A DNA stretch of 11,160 nucleotides from Candidatus Methylomirabilota bacterium (GTDB taxonomy: Bacteria; Methylomirabilota; Methylomirabilia; Methylomirabilales; Methylomirabilaceae). The notes beneath the pieces were generated by a model. It had not been told where the DNA came from and did not search any database. It saw nothing but the letters and a program-made list of their open reading frames with translations. The translations under genes and the position numbers were made by a program. Of this stretch, positions 5,211-11,160 are shown piece after piece; the first letter of the stretch is position 1, and the number at the start of each line of letters is the position of its first letter. The DNA is taken from assembly GCA_003105305.1 (NCBI GenBank), contig PQAQ01000134.1:1-11160 (forward strand), written 5' to 3'.

Positions 5211-5735
5211 ATGAACGTCTTACCGAACGTCGGATCCTCTGCGCCATCGAATCGCGCGATCTGGCGGACCGTTCTCCTCTTCGCCCTGTACCTCGTCGGG
5301 CTGTTCGGTCTGCTGTACGGATTGGACCGCCAACTGGTCGATCCGTTTACCAGAGGGATCGCCCAGTTGACCCGGGTGATCCTGTGGCTCGGCGGCATTC
5401 AGGCCACGGTCCAGGACAAGGTGGTCGGCACCCCCGCCTTCGCGGTGGCCATCCAGAACAACTGCAACGCCATCTACGAAACCGCGCTGTTCGCCTCGGC
5501 CGTCCTCGCCTATCCGGCCACCTGGCGGCAACGTCTCAGCGGGGTGCTGCTGGGCGGGGTAATTCTGTACGCCGTCAACGTGCTGCGGGTGCTCAGCCTG
5601 ATCTATGTGGGGAGCCACTTCCGCGCGTACTTCGATGCCGCCCATGTCTACATCTGGCAGTCGCTCTTCATCGTCTTCGCCCTCGGCCTCTGGCTCTACT
5701 GGGCGGGAACCGTTGCTCGACGCCCTCAGGACTAG
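5211..5735 (+). CDS. Exosortase/archaeosortase-family transpeptidase, XrtH-like
   Basis: A 174-residue polytopic membrane protein with hydrophobic segments at about 18-37, 52-64, 88-104, 110-134 and 143-165. The family's catalytic triad is visible: Cys85 in NNCNAIYE, Arg126 in NVLRVLSL, and His145 in AHVYIWQSLF. Exosortases cut and transfer proteins bearing a C-terminal sorting signal (a short motif, a membrane helix and a basic tail) at the outer face of the cytoplasmic membrane. The short length and the CN.IYE...YPATW and H.Y.WQ segments resemble the XrtH group, which pairs with IPTLxxWG-CTERM substrates, but the subfamily is uncertain. The next gene overlaps it. No substrate with a CTERM signal is encoded in this window. 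The start ATG has no ribosome site; see the promoter entry. Confidence 0.85.
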   Translation: MNVLPNVGSSAPSNRAIWRTVLLFALYLVGLFGLLYGLDRQLVDPFTRGIAQLTRVILWLGGIQATVQDKVVGTPAFAVAIQNNCNAIYETALFASAVLAYPATWRQRLSGVLLGGVILYAVNVLRVLSLIYVGSHFRAYFDAAHVYIWQSLFIVFALGLWLYWAGTVARRPQD

Positions 5736-6342
5736 ACTCGGCCCGTTCGCCATCCGGTTCGCCCTGGCGTTCCTGCTGTTGCTCGCCGTCTGGCGGTTCT
5801 TTTCCCCCTTCTATGCCCAAGGCATGGCCGCAATCGGACAGACCCTGCTGACAGCGACCGGGACGCTGCCGCCCGGCAGTCAGCTTGAGGCCAGGGATCG
5901 GCGCGTCTGGGTCACTCGACCCGTGACCAAGGTTGACGGCTCGCAGGGCATGGCCACCGTGAACGTGCTCGATGACGCGACCTACGTGAACATCGTCCTG
6001 TTGGCCGCGCTCACCATCGCCACGCCGGTGCTTGCCTGGCCCGCGCGGGCCAAGGTCTTTCTGGCCGGGGGCGCGGCGCTGTCGATCCTGCACCTGATCG
6101 ATCTGGCGATCAAACTGCGCTGGACCGCCGTCTATCCCGGACTGCCGGCGCACGGCGTCATCCCGGAGGCCGCGTCCTCGACGGTAGTGAAGGCCTATGA
6201 ATGGATGTTTGCCTTCTTTTCCGTCAACGGGTTCGGGCTCTTCCCGATCCTGGTCTGGTTTGCCGCAACGGCCTTCTGGTGGCCGCAACAAGCCCGAACG
6301 GCGGAGATCAAGCCCGGCCGCCGCCGAAAGCACAGGGGTTGA
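5713..6342 (+). CDS. Membrane protein paired with the exosortase, 209 aa
   Basis: The open frame reaches back to 5605, but the upstream part lies inside the exosortase gene and reads like noise (a Ser/Pro/Arg-rich stretch). A TTG at 5713 (LLDALRTRLGPF), preceded by GGGCGGGA, gives a 23-base overlap with the exosortase stop and is the most sensible start. Four hydrophobic segments follow: about 13-34 (FAIRFALAFLLLLAVWRFF), 94-114, 116-136 and 160-190. A polar, probably external loop of about 60 residues lies after the first, followed by an Arg/Lys-rich tail (KPGRRRKHRG). The overlap implies co-translation with the exosortase. XrtH-type exosortases are often annotated with an adjacent associated membrane protein, and this fits that role, but the match is by position and topology only. 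Confidence 0.7.
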   Translation: MLDALRTRLGPFAIRFALAFLLLLAVWRFFSPFYAQGMAAIGQTLLTATGTLPPGSQLEARDRRVWVTRPVTKVDGSQGMATVNVLDDATYVNIVLLAALTIATPVLAWPARAKVFLAGGAALSILHLIDLAIKLRWTAVYPGLPAHGVIPEAASSTVVKAYEWMFAFFSVNGFGLFPILVWFAATAFWWPQQARTAEIKPGRRRKHRG

Positions 6343-6349
6343 GGCTGAA
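6341..6349. repeat. Single GGCTGAAGG word between convergent genes
   Basis: The 25-base gap between two convergent stop codons (6342 and 6368) holds one copy of the GAGGCTGAAGG word also found at 102-124 and 5061-5122. No intrinsic terminator is visible in this gap for either gene. Confidence 0.4.
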
Positions 6350-6367
6350 GGTTGAACGCCTACATCG

Positions 6368-7306
6368 TTATTTGAGGATCAGGTCAATCGGGGGATCGTT
6401 GTCGCGCGTCGAGCCGTAGACGATCATCTCGGCCAGCAGTCCGAAGGAGACAAGCTGGAGGCCGCCGATGACCATCAGCGCCCCCAGGACAAACAGCGGA
6501 CGCCCGCCGATCCACTGACCGAAGAGCCATCCGATCGACAGGTAGCCCACGATCCCGGAGCCGACCAGGCCGACGATCAGCCCGATCAGGCCGAACAGGT
6601 GCAGCGGGCGGGTCGTATAGCGGGTCAGGATCAGCACGGTCAGCAGGTCGAAGAACCCGCGGGGGATCCGCTCGATCCCGTACCGGGATCGGCCGTACCG
6701 CCTGGGGCGGTGGGCCACCTCGATCTCGGCGATCCTGAAGCCTCGCCAGCTCGCCAGCGCCGGGATGAAGCGGTGCATCTCGCCGTACAACCGCAACTCG
6801 TCGATCACTGCCCGGCGATAGATCTTGTAGCCACAGTTAAAATCGTGCAGCGGCACGCCCGTCAGGCCGGCGGTCACCCCGTTGAAGAGAGCGGACAGGA
6901 GCCGCCGCGACCACGGGTCATGACGCGTGACCTTCCAGCCGGACACGACATCGAACCCCTCCTCCAGCTTCCGGAGCAAACGGGGGATCTCTCTGGGATC
7001 GTCCTGAAGATCGGCGTCGAGCGTGACGATGACCTGTCCGGTCGCCTCTCGAAACCCGACCTGCAGGGCGGTCGCCTTGCCCTGATTGCTCCGCAATCGC
7101 ACGATCTTGACCCGCGCATCAAGCGCGCGAAGGGCCTGAAGCTGTTCGCATGACCCGTCGCGGCTGCCGTCGTCCACAAAGATCATCTCGCACCGGTCGG
7201 CGTAGGGCGCCAGGGCCTGCGCCAGCTCGGTATGCAGCTCGCACAGGCCGGCGGTCTCGTTATAGAGGGGGATCACGACGGAGATCAGCAGATGACGTTC
7301 CGTCAC
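6368..7306 (-). CDS. GT2 family glycosyltransferase, polyprenyl-phosphate sugar synthase type
   Basis: A 312-residue protein with a cytoplasmic GT-A domain and two C-terminal membrane helices (about 236-258 and 271-296). Landmarks are VVIPLYNE (10-17), FVDDGS with the nucleotide-binding Asp pair (43-48), DADLQDDP with the metal-binding DXD (97-104), and the GRSRYGIERIPRGFFDLL segment before the first helix. This is the layout of dolichyl/undecaprenyl-phosphate sugar synthases (DPMS/GtrB-like), which move a sugar from a nucleotide donor onto a polyprenyl phosphate. The start is a GTG whose GTGA overlaps the stop of the preceding TMTC-like gene. That neighbour belongs to a class that uses lipid-linked sugars, so the two probably act in sequence. 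The sugar and the true lipid carrier cannot be read from sequence. Confidence 0.88.
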   Translation of the reverse strand: MTERHLLISVVIPLYNETAGLCELHTELAQALAPYADRCEMIFVDDGSRDGSCEQLQALRALDARVKIVRLRSNQGKATALQVGFREATGQVIVTLDADLQDDPREIPRLLRKLEEGFDVVSGWKVTRHDPWSRRLLSALFNGVTAGLTGVPLHDFNCGYKIYRRAVIDELRLYGEMHRFIPALASWRGFRIAEIEVAHRPRRYGRSRYGIERIPRGFFDLLTVLILTRYTTRPLHLFGLIGLIVGLVGSGIVGYLSIGWLFGQWIGGRPLFVLGALMVIGGLQLVSFGLLAEMIVYGSTRDNDPPIDLILK

Positions 7307-9162
7307 GGCCGGCCCGCCCCGCCTCGAACGGCGCCGGCGCCCTCCATGCGGGAAAGCCGGGCCAGATTGTCGCTCGCCTCGGCAAGCGCGGGCATGCGGC
7401 GCGCCGCCTCGCGGAACATGGCGGCAGCCTCACCCGATCGGCCGGCCCTGGCCAGAAGGACGCCGAGATTGTTGTACGCATACGCATCGTAGGGCGGCCG
7501 TGACGCCGCGGCCTGAAACTGCTGTTCCGCCTCCGCAATCTCGCCTTTGCGCGCATAGACCACACCAAGCCACAGTCGCGGGATCGCATCCTCCTTGCCG
7601 TCCGCGCCGTCTGTCAGAGCGGACCGAAGCGCCTGCTCGGCCGCATCGAGATCGCCTCGATCGAGGTACAGCTTCCCCAGGTTGGCCCTCGCCGCGGCGA
7701 AGTCCGGCCTGATGCGAAGCGCGGCTTCAAGCTGCTCCTCCGCCGCCGTCAGTTGATGGCGTTGCAGATACGCCCCGGCCAGGTTGTTTCTGGCCCGCGC
7801 CGACTCAGGCGCCGTCTCCACGGTCGTTCGCCAGAGGGTCAGTTGATCGCGCCAGTCGGCGTTCCGCCAGACCGTACGGGCGGCGAGGAGTACCACGACG
7901 ATCAGACAGACCGGATAGAGGGTTCGAGCGCGTCGCACCTCAGACAGGTACGGTTCGAGCAGCCCTGTCACGGCCAGGGCGAAGCCGACGACCGGCACGT
8001 AGAGGTAATGCTCGGCCATCATCTCGTGGTGCGGGACGATCTGGGACATCGGCAGGAGCGCCAGGAAAAACCAGACGCCCCCAAATGCCGCAATCGGCCG
8101 TCTTCGCGCGGTCGCCAGGATGCCGTACCAGAGGACGACCAGCAGCAGGACCGCGAGCCACGCCTGCAGGTCGCCGGACGAGGTCGTGACCGGAAACGCA
8201 TTGTAGGAGTAGTCGGCATTCAACGTCGCCGGCCAGACCATGAGCGTCAGATAGTGCCGGACGACCCTCGCCATCGTGAGCAGCGTCATCCATAGACTGC
8301 CGCCGTGGTAGGTCCGCTGCCAGGTCCCGCGAACAAACAGCAGGACATACGCCGTGAACCCCCCGGCCAGCACCGCCCCCGATAGATAAAGCCACCGTGC
8401 CTCCGATACGGCCCCCGTAATCGCCGCGCCGATCTCCTTGAACGGGATCGTCCATGAGGCCGATCGCGGTCTCAGCGGCTCGCCGGACTCGTCCGGGCGC
8501 AGATATCTCAGCACATCATAGGCCACACACAGGACCGGCAGGATGATCCCGCTCTCCTTGGAAAAGAACGCCAGCAGATACAGCGGCGGCACCGCCGCCA
8601 GATACCCAAGACGTTCCGTCGCGCGATATCGCACAAATGCGTAAAACCCGGCCAGGACGAAGAGGCCGGACAGAACATCGCGACGCCCGGACATGTAGGT
8701 CACGGCATCGGTCTGAACGGGGTGCACGGCGAAGATGAGGGCGGCCAGGAGGGCCGGACGGACCCCGCCGAACAGGGCCCTGGCAATCAGGTACACGGCA
8801 ACAGCCGCCAGCGCGTGATAGGTGGTGTTGGCGAGGTGATATCCCCACGGATCGAGCCCGGAGAGGGCGTAGTCGAAGGCGTACGACGCGGTTCGAACCG
8901 GTCGATAGGTGGGCCGACCATGCAGCAGGCTCAGCACGCCGCCGAACGCCGCCGTCCCACCCTCCCGCTGCTGCAACTCCACGATGGTCTCGAGATCATC
9001 GAAGAGAAATTCGTTCCTGAAGGCGTTCGCATAGACCAGGCCGGTCACCAGGACGATGGCGAGCACCGGCCACCACTCGCGAACACGAGCAAAGGATGCT
9101 CGATGCGGAGATGCGGTCGCAGGCGTGTCGCGACGGCTCCGCTCGGTTCGACCGCTCTTCAC
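7303..9162 (-). CDS. TMTC-like GT-C membrane glycosyltransferase with C-terminal TPRs
   Basis: About 619 residues. The N-terminal two thirds hold many membrane helices and GT-C hallmarks: NEFLFDDLETI near residue 50 (an acidic pair in the first external loop), HPVQTDAVTYMSGRRDVLSG, FFSKESGIILP, and LLPMSQIVPHHEMMAEHYLY before the last helices. These match the TMTC/DUF1736 group of lipid-sugar-dependent protein glycosyltransferases. The last 170 residues form about four tetratricopeptide repeats (for example NNLAGAYLQRHQLTAAEEQL and NNLGVLLARAGRSGEAAAMF) that may bind protein partners or substrates outside the membrane. The start is taken as GTG at 9162, giving a GTGA overlap identical in form to the next junction; an ATG at 9201 with a 43-base overlap is the alternative. 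Substrate unknown. Confidence 0.85.
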   Translation of the reverse strand: MKSGRTERSRRDTPATASPHRASFARVREWWPVLAIVLVTGLVYANAFRNEFLFDDLETIVELQQREGGTAAFGGVLSLLHGRPTYRPVRTASYAFDYALSGLDPWGYHLANTTYHALAAVAVYLIARALFGGVRPALLAALIFAVHPVQTDAVTYMSGRRDVLSGLFVLAGFYAFVRYRATERLGYLAAVPPLYLLAFFSKESGIILPVLCVAYDVLRYLRPDESGEPLRPRSASWTIPFKEIGAAITGAVSEARWLYLSGAVLAGGFTAYVLLFVRGTWQRTYHGGSLWMTLLTMARVVRHYLTLMVWPATLNADYSYNAFPVTTSSGDLQAWLAVLLLVVLWYGILATARRRPIAAFGGVWFFLALLPMSQIVPHHEMMAEHYLYVPVVGFALAVTGLLEPYLSEVRRARTLYPVCLIVVVLLAARTVWRNADWRDQLTLWRTTVETAPESARARNNLAGAYLQRHQLTAAEEQLEAALRIRPDFAAARANLGKLYLDRGDLDAAEQALRSALTDGADGKEDAIPRLWLGVVYARKGEIAEAEQQFQAAASRPPYDAYAYNNLGVLLARAGRSGEAAAMFREAARRMPALAEASDNLARLSRMEGAGAVRGGAGRP

Positions 9163-10691
9163 GGCGTCCGTCTGGTGACCTGCACCTCGTGGGCCAGCCA
9201 TGTCTTGCCGAAATCGGTTGAGCGGGTCAGAAAGATCTCGCTCGGAAGCGTCGGTCCGACATCCCAGGCCACGTACAGGTGCGACCCTCTGGTCTCGAAG
9301 GCGATGTCATGGACGCCCGAATCGACCTGCGGCAGGGTTGCCAGGCGCGTCGGCCGCGACGGCCAGGTCGCGCCGCCGTCGCCGGACTGCATGAACAGGA
9401 CATCCCAGGCAAATCCCGCCACCTGCCAGAGAAGATAGACATGACCGTCCCCGCCGCTCTTCAGATAAAACTGCTTAATGATGGCCGGGAAAGGCTTGAC
9501 CTCGAAGAGGGACCGTGGGTCGGAGGTCCATGTCGCCCCATGGTCGACGGACCTGCGGAAGACGAGCCGCTCGACCGGCGGAAATCCGACCTCGTCCCGC
9601 CAGGCGACATAGACCTGGCCCCGTCCATCATTCGCAACCTCGACGTGAGTCGCGATATGACGGAACGCCTCCGGTCCCGCGTCGCCAATCCGGATCGGTT
9701 GGGGCAGCCACGTCCGGCCCCCATCCATCGATCGCGTGAAGTAGACCGATTGCGGAAACCGTCCCTCCTTCATGGGGGGCACGGGCTCCCAGACTTCCAC
9801 CCACGCCACAAAAAGATGTCCCGCCGGATCAATGCTGATCGCAGGTTCGTAGGCCCGGGAGGAGGTACCCGTCCCCTCGCTCAGTTGCACGGCCGTCGGT
9901 AACCAGGCGCCCTGAGCCGTCGCCGACTCCAGCCGGCTGTAGAAGATTCGCTCCCCTACCCCTCTGCCCCGTTCCTGCCAGACGACATGGAGCCGCCCCT
10001 GGTCGTCGGCGATCACACGGAACGATCTGATCCCAAACTGCGAGGCGACCCCATGCCGACCGGTAAGCGTGGGCAGTCGCTCCCACGCCTTCCCGCTATC
10101 GGTCGACCGGAAAAAGCTGAGCCTCCAGTTCGCCTCCGGGCCCTCCGGGATCACGGCAAACAGCGCCCCGCCCGGACCGACGATAAGCTCCGGAACATGC
10201 AGTTCGCCCGAATAGAGGCGCTGGGGTCCGGTCCAGGTCTCCCCACGATCCGTCGATCGCGTCGTCACCACATCGATATTTTCCGTTCGAAGCCCCGCGC
10301 CCCAGAATGCGGTGACGGCGCCGTTCGGATCGACCACCAACTTCCGCCCCCCGGTGTTGCGCGTCGGATCCGTCCCGAGGGAACGGGACGGTCCCCAAGT
10401 CGACCCGTCGTCCACAGATCGCGACACGTGGATGTCGTTCTGCTTCTTGCGCAATACCCCCGACGCCCACATAAGGTACAGCTCGCGTTCGCCGCCTACG
10501 GCCAGAACCGGTGAGTGGAATGCCGGTATCTGCGGCTCCTGGGACGACGCCGGACGCGCCTTTCGCGCTGCCTTGGCGACAGGCGCCTCAGGCTGAGGCG
10601 CCCGGACGAGACTGCAGGCGGTCAACATCCCGAGGGACGCGAGGATCACGAGAGACGTGTACGACGAACGCCAGCAGGATCGAACATGCAT
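9159..10691 (-). CDS. Lipoprotein beta-propeller with seven Asp-boxes (sialidase/BNR-like)
   Basis: About 510 residues. The start at 10691 is preferred because GGAGG lies about ten bases upstream and it opens a textbook lipoprotein signal: MHVRSCWRSS, a hydrophobic core and LTAC with Cys26. An upstream in-frame ATG at 10742 overlaps the preceding stop as ATGA but has no ribosome site. After a Pro/Ala linker come seven Asp-boxes of the form SxDxGxTW: SVDDGSTW, STDRGETW, STDSGKAW, SMDGGRTW, SVDHGATW, SGDGGATW and STDFGKTW. One degenerate blade lies between the third and fourth. This spacing indicates a sialidase-type propeller of six to eight blades. The arginine triad of true sialidases is not evident, so binding or scaffolding is as likely as glycoside cleavage. 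It lies in the same run as the glycosyltransferases. Confidence 0.85.
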   Translation of the reverse strand: MHVRSCWRSSYTSLVILASLGMLTACSLVRAPQPEAPVAKAARKARPASSQEPQIPAFHSPVLAVGGERELYLMWASGVLRKKQNDIHVSRSVDDGSTWGPSRSLGTDPTRNTGGRKLVVDPNGAVTAFWGAGLRTENIDVVTTRSTDRGETWTGPQRLYSGELHVPELIVGPGGALFAVIPEGPEANWRLSFFRSTDSGKAWERLPTLTGRHGVASQFGIRSFRVIADDQGRLHVVWQERGRGVGERIFYSRLESATAQGAWLPTAVQLSEGTGTSSRAYEPAISIDPAGHLFVAWVEVWEPVPPMKEGRFPQSVYFTRSMDGGRTWLPQPIRIGDAGPEAFRHIATHVEVANDGRGQVYVAWRDEVGFPPVERLVFRRSVDHGATWTSDPRSLFEVKPFPAIIKQFYLKSGGDGHVYLLWQVAGFAWDVLFMQSGDGGATWPSRPTRLATLPQVDSGVHDIAFETRGSHLYVAWDVGPTLPSEIFLTRSTDFGKTWLAHEVQVTRRTP

Positions 10692-10738
10692 TGCGCTGAC
10701 ACCTCCATTCGGTTGATGAGCGTCGATCATGAGATCGG

Positions 10739-11160
10739 TCATGGTGTCACGGTAAAGCTGGTTGTCGCCTCCACCAGCCGATTGGTTGCCACGGTGGGGT
10801 CGGACCCCGGCACAGCCAGGACTGCCGACAAGTTATAAATCCCCTGAGGATCCGAGGGCTCAAACACTCGCTGAAAAATTGGACCCGCCAGGTCGGTCAC
10901 GGCAAAACCGGTCCCCAGCGGGACCGGGACAGGCCCGACAGACGGCACGATCCCCCCTTCGGTCAGTACGAGCGAGACGACGTTCGTATCGCCCGGGATC
11001 CCGGTAAAGAGATACGCATCACCGGTATTGGACGCGACGCCCTGACGCAACGACACCTTGAGCGTCAACGTCTCTCCGGCCCGGTAGGTCGAACGATCTG
11101 TACAGGCCCGGGCGGCAGGGAGCGGAAGCGGCCCGCTTGGGGCGGTGACGGTCAGGGTGA
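10739..11160 (-). CDS. C-terminal part of an extracellular beta-sandwich-like protein (partial)
   Basis: The reading frame is open from the window edge to a TGA at 10739, giving 139 visible residues; the true start lies outside. The visible part is Thr/Val/Gly/Pro-rich with short strands. It includes CTDRSTYRAGETLTLKVSL, which looks like the first strands of an Ig-like or bacterial surface domain, and it ends ATTSFTVTP. The first visible residues (TLTVTAPSGP) resemble the end of such a domain too, suggesting repeated domains. It lacks any C-terminal membrane anchor or CTERM sorting signal. An ATG four bases into its stop region (ATGA at 10742) and the ribosome site of the propeller gene just downstream place it first in the visible operon. 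No specific family is recognised. Confidence 0.7.
   Translation of the reverse strand, partial: TLTVTAPSGPLPLPAARACTDRSTYRAGETLTLKVSLRQGVASNTGDAYLFTGIPGDTNVVSLVLTEGGIVPSVGPVPVPLGTGFAVTDLAGPIFQRVFEPSDPQGIYNLSAVLAVPGSDPTVATNRLVEATTSFTVTP

Noticed and set aside
5605..5712. Upstream extension of the exosortase-partner gene
   Set aside because: It reads in another frame of the exosortase's conserved C-terminal segment and encodes a low-complexity Ser/Arg/Pro stretch before the first hydrophobic helix.

Overview
The window is GC-rich, gene-dense bacterial chromosome. The proteins are mostly secreted or membrane-bound: a Tat substrate, two lipoproteins, an exosortase-family enzyme and a TMTC-like glycosyltransferase. 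The intergenic spaces carry several families of short dispersed repeats. This is typical of a Gram-negative-type environmental lineage. The exosortase, the G-rich repeat family and the style of the secreted proteins suggest something like NC10/Methylomirabilota or Nitrospirota. That is an impression from pattern recognition; no marker gene in the window settles the taxonomy.

Layout. (1) 1-1117: the first codons of a minus-strand gene lie behind a repeated GTATAC operator-like sequence. A repeat-filled stretch follows, then a minus-strand MNT nucleotidyltransferase (MntA-like antitoxin) whose HEPN toxin partner survives only as a 44-codon remnant. (2) 1048-2737: a self-contained transcription unit for a 458-aa secreted protein, with a TTGACA-17-TATATA promoter, a leader of about 205 nt, a strong Shine-Dalgarno and a 14-bp-stem terminator. 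(3) 2768-3337: a small NTF2-like putative lipoprotein. (4) 3375-3785: six copies of a 36-bp C/G-rich repeat, partly arranged as a 59-bp tandem array. (5) 3858-5030: a Tat-exported protein of unknown family. It is transcribed divergently, from back-to-back promoters, from (6) 5211-6342: a predicted leaderless exosortase/archaeosortase-family gene and an overlapping membrane-protein gene. (7) 6368-11160, minus strand: a tightly coupled four-gene run whose junctions are all overlapping or nearly so. In transcription order it encodes the C-terminal end of an extracellular beta-sandwich-like protein, a lipoprotein beta-propeller with seven Asp-boxes, a TMTC-like membrane protein with C-terminal TPRs, and a polyprenyl-phosphate-sugar-synthase-type GT2 enzyme.

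How it may work together (inference). The GT2 enzyme would make a lipid-linked sugar at the membrane, and the TMTC-like GT-C enzyme would transfer it to a target outside the cytoplasmic membrane. The propeller lipoprotein and the partial extracellular protein are then candidate targets or partners. The exosortase pair points to a second protein-processing activity in the envelope, but no protein completed in this window ends in a recognisable CTERM sorting signal, so its substrates are encoded elsewhere. The overall theme is cell-surface biogenesis, next to a decayed toxin-antitoxin locus and repeat clusters.
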